Notes: generated by a model not told the origin, from the sequence alone. Numbered from the stretch's first letter, positions 44,503 to 54,335 are shown. The stretch: 64,000 nt of DNA from Tropicibacter naphthalenivorans (GCF_900176475.1 NZ_FWXX01000003.1:62001-126000); one strand, 5' to 3'. Numbers and translations: made by a program.

Positions 44503-45510
44503 TCACTCCACGCTTGCCTCAAGGGCGGTCCGAGGGCGCATCCCCCGCACCGCCTGCCGCTTTCCCGGCAAGGGGCGCATCACCGCCTTGAAGTCATGAA
44601 CCAGCAGATCGCGCAGAAAATGCGGAGGGTCCGCCGGAGTTTTACGCTGCACCACCATGCGCAGCCGCCACAGAGCGCCGCCCAAACCATGGGCCAAGGT
44701 GGCCATGGCGGCATAGGCGCGCCCGTAATTCTTGGAAAAATAGTGCCACCGGCTGTCCAGCCAGAAGGCGGGAATGCGGGTCCAGCGCTTCATCCCCGTG
44801 GACACCGACCCGATATGCGCCACGTGGCTTTCGCGCACGTAATGGGTTTCAAACCCCGCGCGGGCGGCGCGCAGACACAGGTCGGTTTCCTCGAAATAGA
44901 GGAAGAACGTCTCGTCAAAGAGGCCGATCTGATCCAGCACATCCATGCGCATCATCAGCGACGCCCCGGCCAGCCAGTCGACCTTTTGCGTCTGCTCCGG
45001 CACGCCAAGCGGGACAACCCATTCGCCCAGCGCGCGCGAGATCGGGCCAAAGCGCGCCGAGCCTTCGAGTTCGGACCAGACCGACGGAAAGCGGAAGGCG
45101 GTCACGTGCGGCTCACCTTCAGGGCCATGGATATAGCTGCCGACAAAGCCCGCCTCTGGGTGGGTGTCCAGATGGTCCGCCAGCAGGCGGATCGCATCCG
45201 GCGCGGGAAAGGCATCGGAGTTCAGGATATAGACGTAGTCGGGGCGCGCGCCATCGGCCATCCCGGCCTGAATGCCCACGTTGTTGCCCGCGCCGAAGCC
45301 GCCGTTATGGCCCGATTGGATCACCCGCACGGGCAGGCCTTCGTCGGCGACCACCTGCGAGATCTGCTCAAAGGAGCCATCGCCGGAGTCGTTGTCGACC
45401 ACCACCAGATCGGCGTCCATGCCTTGCAGAGCCGTCAGCGCGGCGCGGACGGATTTCAACGTCATCTCGGGGGTCTTGTAGTTCAGCGATACGACAAGCA
45501 GCTTGGGCAT
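44503..45510 (-). CDS. Family-2 glycosyltransferase within the PKS/NRPS operon
   Basis: A 335-residue GT-A enzyme of the rhamnosyltransferase-like group. VVSLNYKTPEMTLKSV, VVVDNDSGDGS, GHNGGFGAGNNVGI and the ILNSDAFP metal site are all clear, with the acceptor-side FYFEETDLCLRAARAG-type motif (FLYFEETDLC). It starts three bases after the PKS stop and ends at the NRPS start, so it is translated between the two assembly-line genes. The position argues for glycosylation of the assembly-line product, or transfer of that product's glycan carrier; the sugar is unknown. Confidence 0.87.
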   Translation of the reverse strand: MPKLLVVSLNYKTPEMTLKSVRAALTALQGMDADLVVVDNDSGDGSFEQISQVVADEGLPVRVIQSGHNGGFGAGNNVGIQAGMADGARPDYVYILNSDAFPAPDAIRLLADHLDTHPEAGFVGSYIHGPEGEPHVTAFRFPSVWSELEGSARFGPISRALGEWVVPLGVPEQTQKVDWLAGASLMMRMDVLDQIGLFDETFFLYFEETDLCLRAARAGFETHYVRESHVAHIGSVSTGMKRWTRIPAFWLDSRWHYFSKNYGRAYAAMATLAHGLGGALWRLRMVVQRKTPADPPHFLRDLLVHDFKAVMRPLPGKRQAVRGMRPRTALEASVE

Positions 45511-45513
45511 GGT

Positions 45514-48500
45514 TTACTCCGCCGCTTGGGTCGGGAAGTCCACGACCTGACTGCCAAGGCTGGCGCTCTCGGCCCCTTGGATCGCGTCGCGCATCAGGCT
45601 GGCGAGCACGCGCACGTTGGGCTCCAGAACCATCGAATCGTGGTCTCCCGGCACTTCGTGGACCTCAACTTGCGGGGCATAAAGGCTCCAGTCATTGTCA
45701 TGGGTCACGTAGGTGCGTTCGCTGTTCACCAGATTGCCGCCGGACACCCGCCATTTGCCCACCAAGGGCGGGCGGTACAGCACCAGACGGCCATCCCACG
45801 GGCGGACCTGATAGCTGCCGATGGCGCGGTAAAAGGCCGCCTCGATTTCGGCGTTGTGAAAGGCGGTTTGCGTGTCGGTTTCACCCGTCTCGCGGCGTTT
45901 CGCCAGCTCCCACGCGATGCGGTTGCGCGCCCAGATGAACGGATACAGCGGGCCTTTTTCGCGGGCCTGATGCCATTGGATGATGGCGCGGTCCTTGCCC
46001 GACAGCGGGCGACGCGTGGGCAAAGGCGTGTCGAGCATGACCACAAGCGAGACCTCCTCGCCCATCGTCTCTAGCTGGTGCGCGATCTCATAGGCGGTGA
46101 TTCCGCCCCCCGAGAACCCGCCCAGCATGTAGGGGCCATGGGGCTGCACCTGACGCATCTCGGCGATGTAGTCGCGGGCGGCGTCCTGGATCGTGTCGTG
46201 CGGGGCTTCGCCGCCATAGAGGCCACGGGCCTGCAAGCCGTAGAAGGGCCGGTCCGCGCCCAGCAGATGCGCCAGATGCCGCAGGTTCAACACGTTGCCG
46301 AACATCCCCGCCACGAGGAAGAAGGGCGTCTTCGGCCCGCCTTCGCCGTCGTGCATGGGGACGAGGTGTTTGAACCGACGCTCGGGGGCTTTGGGGGCCT
46401 CGGCGCCGTCCTCGACGTGGCCGGTCTGCTCGGCGATGAGGGCGGCGATCTTGCGGATCGTCGGGGCCTCAAACAGCACCGAGATCGGGAAATCCACGCG
46501 GAACGCCTTCTTGATGGTCGAGAACAGGCGCACGGCGATCAGGCTGTGCCCGCCAAGGTCAAAGAAACTGTCCTCGGCCCCGACGTTCTGCACGCCGAGC
46601 AGGTCTTGCCACATGCCCGCCAGCGCGGTTTCGATCGCGCCCTCGGGAGGGGTGTAATCGCTGTCCAGCTGCGGGCGGTCAAAGGTCTGGGACGGGCCAG
46701 CTTCGGCGGTGCTCGCGGCGGTCTGCCGGGTCAGCGCGTCAAGGTCCATCGAAGAGACAACCACCTGCGGCACACCCAAGGCCAGCGCGCGAGCAAAGGC
46801 GTCGACCCCTTCGGCGGGGCGGATGCCTTGGGACAGGTTGTGCGCAAGGCGTTCCTCGGCGGGGGACAGCGGCTGGGCGCTGCTGGGCGTGTCGTCGAAT
46901 TCGATCTCGGCGGCGGTCAGGCGCGGGGTGGCCCCCAGCACATCCAACGAGGGCAGCTTGCGGATGGTAAAGCCCGTCACCTCGACCAGGACCGTGCCAT
47001 CCGGCGCGCAGATCGTCACGTCAAAGCTGGCGGTTTCGCCGCTGGCGCGGTTGTCGGCGGCGTTGCGCACCCAAGACACGACGCGGGTAGGCAGCGCGCC
47101 ATGCACCCGCACGCGGGCATAGCGCACCGGCACCCACAGGTGGGTCGGCTGATAGCCGTCAATCAGCTCCATCGCCCAGCCGGTGGCAATATCCATCAAG
47201 GCCGGGTGCAGCAGGCAGCCGTCGCCCTGCGCCTCGGATGGCAAGGACAGGTCCGCGATGCCTTCGCCCTGCCCCAGCGCGCGGGTGTCGAGCACCTTCC
47301 AGCGCGGGCCGAAATCGAGCAAGACCTCTTGGGCGGCGGTCAGCTTGCCCGCGCCGCCAACCGGCGCACCGCAGCGGGCGCGGATGGCGCTTAGGTCCAG
47401 CGCCTCGGGCCGGTGCAAGGGCATCAGCGACAGCGCGCCCTGGGCGGTCAGGGCATGGCCCTTGCGCCCGTTCAGCGTGGCGTCAGCCAGCACGTCAAAG
47501 CCGTAGCCGTCCGCCGTACGCGCCAGCCGGACCCGCACATCGCGCGCCGCGCCTTGGGTCACGCGCAGGGGCCGCAGGAAGGTCAGGTCGCGCAGTTCAA
47601 ACGCGCCCTCTTCGTGGTGGGCGCGCAGGGCGTGGGCGGCCAGCGTCAGATACCCGGTGCCGGGCAACAAGGCATCGCCCGCGCGGGTGCGGTGTTCGTC
47701 GATGAACCAGTCGTCGGTGCTGTAGCGCGCGTGGAACACACGGGTGCCTTGCCCGTCAAAGCTCGCTTCGTCCAGCAAGGGCAGATCCACCGGCACCACA
47801 GGCGCGTCGGGCAGATCGCCGGTGCGGGCAGCGACGGCCTCGGCGGCCATGCCGACCTCGGACCAGATGCCCCAGTTGATGGCGACCACCTGCGTCTGAC
47901 CGCTGCGGGCGCGGGCAAAGGCGTTGAGGAACTCGTTGGCGGCGACGTAATCCACCTGCCCCGCAGGCGCGGTGACCGTGGACGAGGAACTGAACAGCGC
48001 AATCCAGTCCACCGAGCCATCGGGGAAGACGTCGCCCAGCACCTCGGTGCCGTGGATTTTCGGGGTAAAGACGTCCTCGACCGTGGCGGGGGTTTTCGTC
48101 AGCAAGGGCGCGTCGGCGATGACACCCGCGCCGTGAATGACGCCCGTGATCGGGCCGAACTGGGCCTCAACCGCGGCGCGCGCGGCCAACATCTGGGTCT
48201 TATTGCAGACATCGGCGGCAATGACGCGCACCTCAGCCCCGAGGGATTCCAGCTCTTGCACGGCACGGATCCGGCGCGCCATGCGGTCCTGCGGGGCGTG
48301 ACGGGTGAGATACACATCCCACGTCTCACGCTCCGGCAGGGCGTGGCGCGACAGCAGCGCCAGCTTGGCGCCGTGGGTGGCGAAATCCCGCGCGAGGCTT
48401 AGGCCGATGCCGCCGAAACCCCCGGTAATCAGGTAGGTGCCCGCGCCGGGGCGAACTTGCGGTTCCGGCAGGGCCACAGGCTTCATCGCGCATTCAAAGC

Positions 48501-51500
48501 GGCGATCCCCGCGCAGGGCGGCCACCAGATTGGCAGGCTCGGCCATGAGGTCTTCGAGGATGCGCGCGGTCAGAGCGTCCATCGCGGCCTGATGCGCGGC
48601 CTCGGCACGCCCACGCCCCCAGAAGGGCGCGTCAGGCGCTTCGGGCAGTTGCACGTCCAGCGTCGACACCGTCACCCCCGGCAATTCGCGCGGGATCACG
48701 CGGGCGGGGCCAGCGATGGTCGCCTTGGCGGGATAGGGAAGCGCTTCGTCGCGCAGCTTGGCCGCGCCGTTGGTCAGCACCGTAAGATGCGGCTTGGCGG
48801 TGCCGTCCTCGGCCAAAGCTTGGGCAAGGAACAGCAGCGAATAGAACCCCTGTTCCTGCACGCGGTGAAAGAACGAAGAGCCGGGACGGTGCGTTTCGTC
48901 CCGCGTCACCATCCAGAAATGCGCGATGCGTTCTGGGATGATGCCTTGGGCCGCCAGATCACCCAGCAGCAGGTCGTAGCCTTCGCGGCCCCGTTCCGGC
49001 GCAAGCACGTAAGACAGCTCAGAGGTGCGGGCAAAGGTGTCGCCGCTGCGGACCTCGATCACCGTATGGCCTGCGGCGGTCAGACGCTGGGACGCAGCAC
49101 GCGCCAGCCCCGCGTCGTCCATGAACATCAGCCAGGTCTGCGGCACAGCATCATGCAGGTTGGCCACGTCCACCTCGGTCAGCGCCGAGCGTGGCCGCCA
49201 GACGGGTTTGTACCCCCAAGCGCCCACGTCATCGGTGCGCATCAAGAACTGCGGCGCGCTGTCGTTGCTCGCTTTGCCCGGCTCGATGAAATACGGCGCG
49301 CGCTGGAAGGCGTAGGTGGGCAGAGGCACCCGCACGCGGCGCGCCTCACCCCAGATCTGGTCCCAGTCGATCTGGGCGCCCAAGGCCCAGAGGCGACCCA
49401 GCACTTCGAACATGTGCTTGTCGTCGGGGATGGCGTCATCGGGGTGGCGCAGGGACGACAGGACTTGGTTCGCCTCGACCTGCGCGTGCTGGCGGGCGAG
49501 CGAGGACAGCGCCTTGCCCGGACCGACCTCAAGGAAAATCCGGCTCGGCGCGGCGAGGGCCCCAACGCAATTGGCAAAGAACACCGTGCCGCGCAGATGC
49601 TCGACCCAGTAATCGGGGCTGGTGGCCTGTTCGGCGGTCATCAGCGCGCCGGTGCGGTTCGAGGTCAGCGGCAGCGTCGGGGCGCTGAGCTTGATCGCCG
49701 CCAGATAGGCGCGGAACTTGTCAAGGATCGGGTCCAGCATCCGGCTATGCGCGGCAATGTCGATGGCGATGCGCTGACAGTCGATGTCATCGGCGCGCAG
49801 ACGGCGTTCCAGATCGTCCAAGGCGGCCTGAGGCCCAGAGGCAACCGACAGCTCGGGCGCGTTTTCCGCGCCAAGGTCCAGCGTATCGCCAAGGTAGGGG
49901 CGCAGCTTGTCAGCAGGCAGCGACACCGACAGCATCCCGCCCGCCGGGACTGTGTCGAACAGCGTGCCGCGCAGGTGGACAAGGCCGATGCACGCCTCAA
50001 AGGACATGACGCCCGCGAGGCAAGCGGCGGTGTTTTCGCCCATGGAATGCCCGGTCAGCGCGGTCGGCTGAATGCCCCAGCTCATCCACAGCTGCGCCAG
50101 CGCGTATTCGGTGATCATGATCAGCGGCAGCTGAAGGCTGGGCTGTTTGAGCGCCTCATCGGCGGCAGAGGTGTCGCCTTCGGGCAGCCAGAGCGCACGC
50201 ATGTCCACCGTGGACATGGTCGCAAGGTGGTCGAGGCCCCGATCCATCCACTCGGCAAAGACCGGCTCTGTCTCGTACAGGTCGCGGGCCATCCCGGCGT
50301 ATTGCGCGCCGCCGCCGGGGAACATGAACACCACCTCGGGGCGGTCCAGAGCCGTATGCGTGTGGACCCGGCGGGGGTTGTCCTCGGTCAGCAGGCGGGC
50401 GGCCTCGGCGTGGGTTTCGGCCACCACAACGCGGCGCTTTTCAAAGGCGCGGCGGCCTTCCTTGAGCGTCCAGGCCACGTCGGCCAAGTCCTGCTCGGGG
50501 TGGGCCTGCAAGTGCTGCGCCAGCCGCGCGGCGTTGTCGTCAAGCGCGGCCTTGGACCGGGCAGAGACCGTCAGGATCTGGAACGGAAAATCGCTGGCGT
50601 CAGAGGCGGCGCGCTCTGGCGCTTCTTCCAGCACCACATGCGCGTTGGTGCCGCCGACGCCGAGCGAGTTCACCCCGGCGCGGCGCGGATGCCCAGCGCG
50701 CGGCCAGTCGGTCAGCCGGTCGTTCACCCGGAAGGGCGAGCTGTCGAAATCAATGGCGGGGTTCGGGGCTTCGAACCCAAGGCTCGGCGGCATCTGCTTT
50801 TCATGCAGGGCCATGGTCGCCTTGATGAGCGAAGCCACCCCCGCAGCGGTGTCCAGATGCCCGATGTTGGTCTTGACCGAGCCGATGCGGCAATGGCCCA
50901 CGGCGTCCGACGTCTCGCGGAAGGCTTGGGTCAGCGCGGCCACCTCGATCGGGTCGCCCAGATAGGTGCCGGTGCCGTGGCATTCCACGTAATCCACCGT
51001 GTCGCTGGTCACGCCCGCGATGGCTTGGGCTTCGGCGATGGCGATGGCTTGGCCCTCGACCGACGGAGCCAGATACCCGGCCTTTTGCGCGCCGTCGTTG
51101 TTGACCGCGCTGCCCTTGATGATCGCCCAGATGTGGTCGCCGTCCTCGGCAGCGTCCTGCGCGCGGCGCAACACCACGGCCCCCGCGCCAGAGCCGAACA
51201 CCGTCCCCTGCGCGCGGTGGTCAAAGGCGTGGCAAGCGCCGTCGGGCGAGAGGATCTCGTTCTCTTTGTAGAGATAGCCGCGATTGTGCGGCAGCTCGAT
51301 GGTGACGCCGCCCGCGATGGCCATGTCACACTCGCCGTTCAACAGCGCCTGCACCGCGTAATGCGTCGCCACCAGCGACGTGGAACAGGCGGTTTGCAGG
51401 TTGATCGACGGCCCCTTGAGGTCCAGCACATGGGACAGGCGCGTGGTCATGAAATCCTTGTCGTTGCCCGTGTGGCGCAACAGGAACATGCCGGTGTTTT

Positions 51501-51936
51501 CCACCAGATCGGGGTTCGAGCAGACGTTGAAATAGAAATAGCTGCCCATGCCGCAGCCCGCGAAGACACCCACCTGACCGGGGAAATTCTCGGGCACATG
51601 GCCTGCCGTTTCCAAAGCTTCCCAAGCGGTTTCAAGAAACTGGCGGTGCTGCGGGTCCATGATGGCCGCTTCCTTGGGGGAAAACCCAAAGAACTCGGCG
51701 TCGAACAGCTCAAAATCGTCCAGGGGCGCGGCGAAGGGCACATAATCGCGGTGGCGCATCAGGCCGGGGTCTTCGCCAGCGGCGCGCAGCTCTTCTTCGG
51801 TCAGGCGGCGGATCGAGGACACCCCATCGCGCAGGTTGCGCCAATAGGTGCCGATGTCACCCGCCCCCGGCAGATGCGCAGCCATCCCGACAATGGCGAT
51901 GTCATTTTCGCCAAAGTTCTGTGCGTCGTTACTCAT
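45514..51936 (-). CDS. Type I polyketide synthase: KS-AT-KR-DH-ACP-TE
   Basis: A 2140-residue single-module PKS. KS (about 10-440): QTACSTSL with Cys184, CHGTGT His320 and NIGHLDTAAG His360. AT (about 535-830): GHSMGE Ser631, with IAAHS at the extender-specificity site, which leaves malonyl-CoA likely but unproven. KR: GGFGGIG near 1172 and YVAAN Tyr1330. DH: EHRTRAGDALLPG His1415 and HPALMD Asp1582, unusually placed after the KR. ACP: GGHSL Ser1798. TE: GGFSGGG Ser1942, Asp1969 and His2099. No enoylreductase or methyltransferase. It would add one partly reduced ketide and release the product. ATG at 51936; a start at 51954 is weaker. Confidence 0.92.
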   Translation of the reverse strand: MSNDAQNFGENDIAIVGMAAHLPGAGDIGTYWRNLRDGVSSIRRLTEEELRAAGEDPGLMRHRDYVPFAAPLDDFELFDAEFFGFSPKEAAIMDPQHRQFLETAWEALETAGHVPENFPGQVGVFAGCGMGSYFYFNVCSNPDLVENTGMFLLRHTGNDKDFMTTRLSHVLDLKGPSINLQTACSTSLVATHYAVQALLNGECDMAIAGGVTIELPHNRGYLYKENEILSPDGACHAFDHRAQGTVFGSGAGAVVLRRAQDAAEDGDHIWAIIKGSAVNNDGAQKAGYLAPSVEGQAIAIAEAQAIAGVTSDTVDYVECHGTGTYLGDPIEVAALTQAFRETSDAVGHCRIGSVKTNIGHLDTAAGVASLIKATMALHEKQMPPSLGFEAPNPAIDFDSSPFRVNDRLTDWPRAGHPRRAGVNSLGVGGTNAHVVLEEAPERAASDASDFPFQILTVSARSKAALDDNAARLAQHLQAHPEQDLADVAWTLKEGRRAFEKRRVVVAETHAEAARLLTEDNPRRVHTHTALDRPEVVFMFPGGGAQYAGMARDLYETEPVFAEWMDRGLDHLATMSTVDMRALWLPEGDTSAADEALKQPSLQLPLIMITEYALAQLWMSWGIQPTALTGHSMGENTAACLAGVMSFEACIGLVHLRGTLFDTVPAGGMLSVSLPADKLRPYLGDTLDLGAENAPELSVASGPQAALDDLERRLRADDIDCQRIAIDIAAHSRMLDPILDKFRAYLAAIKLSAPTLPLTSNRTGALMTAEQATSPDYWVEHLRGTVFFANCVGALAAPSRIFLEVGPGKALSSLARQHAQVEANQVLSSLRHPDDAIPDDKHMFEVLGRLWALGAQIDWDQIWGEARRVRVPLPTYAFQRAPYFIEPGKASNDSAPQFLMRTDDVGAWGYKPVWRPRSALTEVDVANLHDAVPQTWLMFMDDAGLARAASQRLTAAGHTVIEVRSGDTFARTSELSYVLAPERGREGYDLLLGDLAAQGIIPERIAHFWMVTRDETHRPGSSFFHRVQEQGFYSLLFLAQALAEDGTAKPHLTVLTNGAAKLRDEALPYPAKATIAGPARVIPRELPGVTVSTLDVQLPEAPDAPFWGRGRAEAAHQAAMDALTARILEDLMAEPANLVAALRGDRRFECAMKPVALPEPQVRPGAGTYLITGGFGGIGLSLARDFATHGAKLALLSRHALPERETWDVYLTRHAPQDRMARRIRAVQELESLGAEVRVIAADVCNKTQMLAARAAVEAQFGPITGVIHGAGVIADAPLLTKTPATVEDVFTPKIHGTEVLGDVFPDGSVDWIALFSSSSTVTAPAGQVDYVAANEFLNAFARARSGQTQVVAINWGIWSEVGMAAEAVAARTGDLPDAPVVPVDLPLLDEASFDGQGTRVFHARYSTDDWFIDEHRTRAGDALLPGTGYLTLAAHALRAHHEEGAFELRDLTFLRPLRVTQGAARDVRVRLARTADGYGFDVLADATLNGRKGHALTAQGALSLMPLHRPEALDLSAIRARCGAPVGGAGKLTAAQEVLLDFGPRWKVLDTRALGQGEGIADLSLPSEAQGDGCLLHPALMDIATGWAMELIDGYQPTHLWVPVRYARVRVHGALPTRVVSWVRNAADNRASGETASFDVTICAPDGTVLVEVTGFTIRKLPSLDVLGATPRLTAAEIEFDDTPSSAQPLSPAEERLAHNLSQGIRPAEGVDAFARALALGVPQVVVSSMDLDALTRQTAASTAEAGPSQTFDRPQLDSDYTPPEGAIETALAGMWQDLLGVQNVGAEDSFFDLGGHSLIAVRLFSTIKKAFRVDFPISVLFEAPTIRKIAALIAEQTGHVEDGAEAPKAPERRFKHLVPMHDGEGGPKTPFFLVAGMFGNVLNLRHLAHLLGADRPFYGLQARGLYGGEAPHDTIQDAARDYIAEMRQVQPHGPYMLGGFSGGGITAYEIAHQLETMGEEVSLVVMLDTPLPTRRPLSGKDRAIIQWHQAREKGPLYPFIWARNRIAWELAKRRETGETDTQTAFHNAEIEAAFYRAIGSYQVRPWDGRLVLYRPPLVGKWRVSGGNLVNSERTYVTHDNDWSLYAPQVEVHEVPGDHDSMVLEPNVRVLASLMRDAIQGAESASLGSQVVDFPTQAAE

Positions 51937-52089
51937 GATCCAATACCCCGCCACATGTGACGTGTCCGACCCTAAGTAGGGAATCGGGACAAAATACGGC
52001 GATTTTTAGGTTTTCACCCTCGAAATTGCCGTTTTCAAAAGGGGTTTTGGCGGTCATCTTTTGGTATCTATGCACAATCGCAGTGAATA

Positions 52090-52110
52090 CCAGAATTATG
52101 CCGATTCTGG
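52090..52110 (-). terminator. Hairpin between flippase and PKS genes
   Basis: CCAGAAT-N7-ATTCTGG downstream of the flippase stop on the same strand. It may separate flippase transcription from the PKS operon, whose promoter must then lie in about 51937-52089. I could not identify a convincing promoter there. Confidence 0.45.
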
Positions 52111-52116
52111 AAACAG

Positions 52117-53484
52117 TTACAGGCCGCCGCCCGCCCCGGCCAACGCCACAATTGCCAAAGAGTTCATCCAAAGGGCAATCGCGGCCAGCCCCGCGCCGAT
52201 CAGCGCGAAAACCGCGTCGTGCAGCGGATCCCAAGCGCCCATGCGCCGCGCCAGCCAGACCACCACGGGATAGGCAAGCGCAAAGGCCGCCCCCTGCCCG
52301 ATCAACGCACCCATCAAGCCGCCGCTCATCCAACCGATGTAAATGCAGGCAAACATCAGCACCGCACGCACCAGCGCCAGCACAAAGAACCGGCGCGAAT
52401 CGCCTGCGGCCAGCGCCGCCTGGTCGTAGGTCATGACGATCAGCATGGGCATCTGCGCGCAGGCCAGCACCACCGCCACCGCCCCCGCCATGGCATAGCG
52501 GTCGTCGTACAGCGCGCCCACCAGCCACACGCCGAGCAAGGCAAAAGCCCCCACGAACCCCATCAGCAAAGCCGTCACCGCAAAGCGCATCTTGCGCAGT
52601 TTGGCGAAGTTCTCGGGGCTCTGGGTGGGGGGCGTTTCGCGGTAGATCGGGATCAGGATTTTCTGCGTCACCATGCTGCCCAGCATCATCGGGAAGGACG
52701 CCCAGAAAAAGCCGATGTTGTAGACCCCGAACAGGTCCAGAGGGGCGAATTTGCCGATCAGGATCTTGTCCGCCTGGGTGAAAAAGAACCCGCAGACCGT
52801 CGCCAGAAACACCCATTTGCCAAAGCCGATCAGCTCGGTCGCCGCCGCCTTTTCCCAGCGAAAACGGTTGCGCTCCCCCGGTAGGTAGCGATCGTTCAGC
52901 CAGACTTCGGCCAGTGCGCCCAGCACGCCGGAAATCACCAGCGCCCAGACCGATCCCGTCCACCACGCCAGCGCGATGGCGATCAGCACGCCGATGGCTT
53001 GGGTGCCCATGTCCAGCAGCGTCACGCGCCCCAGCATCAGGTGCCGGTTGGCGGTCACCATGCGCGTCGGACGAAAGCCGGTGATCAGCAGCGTCAGCGC
53101 GGACACGGGCAGCATCCACAACAGCTCTGGCTGGTCATAGAGCCACGCCATCGGCCACGCCAAGGCACAAGCCACCAGCCACAAGCCCGCCCCGCGCAGC
53201 ACTTGGATCGTGTAAGCGGTGTTCAGGAAATCGCGGTCATCGCCGCGCTTGCTTTGCAGGATCGCGGGGGTCACGCCCACGTCCGAAAACTGCCCCAGCC
53301 CCATGAGGAAAACCTGCACCAAGGCCATCAGGCCAAAGGCTTCGGGGAAGAGCAGGCGCGTGAGGATCAGGTTCGACGCCAGCCGCACCACCTGCCCAAA
53401 GCCAAAGCCCCCGACGGTCAGCACCGAAGAGCGCAGCACCCGCGCGCCAAGGCCGCTGCCTTGGAACCTCGCCAGCGCGCTCAT
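52117..53484 (-). CDS. Oligosaccharide flippase, Wzx/PST-like
   Basis: A 455-residue protein with about twelve hydrophobic helices. The N-terminal GGFGFGQVVRLASNLILTRLLFPEAFGLMALV is characteristic of lipopolysaccharide/EPS flippases (WzxC/TuaB type), with FSDVGVTPAILQ following. It would flip the lipid-linked repeat unit to the periplasmic face. The start overlaps the preceding glycosyltransferase stop by four bases. It supports a Wzx/Wzy rather than an ABC-transporter route for this polysaccharide. Confidence 0.87.
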   Translation of the reverse strand: MSALARFQGSGLGARVLRSSVLTVGGFGFGQVVRLASNLILTRLLFPEAFGLMALVQVFLMGLGQFSDVGVTPAILQSKRGDDRDFLNTAYTIQVLRGAGLWLVACALAWPMAWLYDQPELLWMLPVSALTLLITGFRPTRMVTANRHLMLGRVTLLDMGTQAIGVLIAIALAWWTGSVWALVISGVLGALAEVWLNDRYLPGERNRFRWEKAAATELIGFGKWVFLATVCGFFFTQADKILIGKFAPLDLFGVYNIGFFWASFPMMLGSMVTQKILIPIYRETPPTQSPENFAKLRKMRFAVTALLMGFVGAFALLGVWLVGALYDDRYAMAGAVAVVLACAQMPMLIVMTYDQAALAAGDSRRFFVLALVRAVLMFACIYIGWMSGGLMGALIGQGAAFALAYPVVVWLARRMGAWDPLHDAVFALIGAGLAAIALWMNSLAIVALAGAGGGL

Positions 53485-54335
53485 CGGCTGCGGCTCCAGC
53501 CTTGGGCCTTGTGGCGGGTGAGTTTGGAGGCAATCGCAACGCCGGTGTAGATGGCGAACCCCAGCGGGTCGCGGATTGCGAGGGAGAGTTTCTCGGACAC
53601 GGGAAAGGGTGCCTTGTCGTCGTTTTTGGGCAAGTCGGGGTAGAGGTGCGCGATCTCATCGACCCCGGCGTCTTGGCGACGGCGCACCTTGATCAGGGCA
53701 CGCAGCCCCTCGGCGATGGGCCAGTCGTAGGGTGCAGAGACCGAGACCCGTTCGACAGGCGCGAACTGCAACCGAGCAAAGGTATCGTCCGAGATGATCG
53801 GCGGGAAATCCCCCCAGCGAGCGCGCCCTGCGGCGTTCATAGCAAAGACCCCGCAGCCCGGAACCCCTTGACGCATAAAGGGAACTTGCCGCCAGATGCG
53901 GGCGTAGGCGCGACTGACCCAGCCCTTGGCGGTGATCACCAAAGTGCCGCTGGCATAGCGCGGCTGAGCCACGTCCAAGACCTGCAAAAGCTGCGCCAGC
54001 AGCCCCGGCGCGACGGTCACATCGGCGTCGAGATACACCCGCACCCGGCCCGTCGCCGCAGCGTCGCCGGCGTTCAACGCACCGGGCTTGCCGCCCTCCG
54101 CCAAGTCCAAAACCACCAGCTCCCATTCACGTGACGTGAATTGCGCGGCAAACGCGCGCGCCACAAGGGCCGTGTCATCGCTGCACCCGTTGGCCACCAC
54201 GACCACCTGCACGCCGCCCGGCACCGGATCGGACGCCAACAACGCCAAAAGGCAGTCGCCAATCAGCGCCACCTCGTTATTCGCCGGAAGGATCACCGAC
54301 ACGGCCAGCGGCCCCGTCTGCCTGTCAATCGTCAT
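53481..54335 (-). CDS. Family-2 glycosyltransferase
   Basis: A 284-residue GT-A enzyme. VSVILPANNEVALIGDCLLAL, VVVANGCSDDTA and the DxD site VYLDADVTVAP are visible, with FPPIISDDTFARLQF toward the catalytic base. It resembles succinoglycan-type transferases. The start is uncertain: ATG codons at 54335, 54347 and 54359 are all in frame and none has a good ribosome site. It is coupled to the flippase downstream and diverges from a GT4 gene across about 150 bp. Confidence 0.8.
   Translation of the reverse strand: MTIDRQTGPLAVSVILPANNEVALIGDCLLALLASDPVPGGVQVVVVANGCSDDTALVARAFAAQFTSREWELVVLDLAEGGKPGALNAGDAAATGRVRVYLDADVTVAPGLLAQLLQVLDVAQPRYASGTLVITAKGWVSRAYARIWRQVPFMRQGVPGCGVFAMNAAGRARWGDFPPIISDDTFARLQFAPVERVSVSAPYDWPIAEGLRALIKVRRRQDAGVDEIAHLYPDLPKNDDKAPFPVSEKLSLAIRDPLGFAIYTGVAIASKLTRHKAQGWSRSR

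Noticed and set aside
38268-45510. Complete capsule export machinery in the window
   Set aside because: No Wza-type outer-membrane exporter and no initiating phosphoglycosyltransferase were found, so these must be encoded elsewhere.
48457-51960. Very long open frame (1167 codons) on the plus strand opposite the PKS gene
   Set aside because: It lies wholly antisense to a PKS with intact motifs, is rich in Arg, His and Gln, and has no recognisable domain; long antisense frames are normal in G+C-rich DNA.
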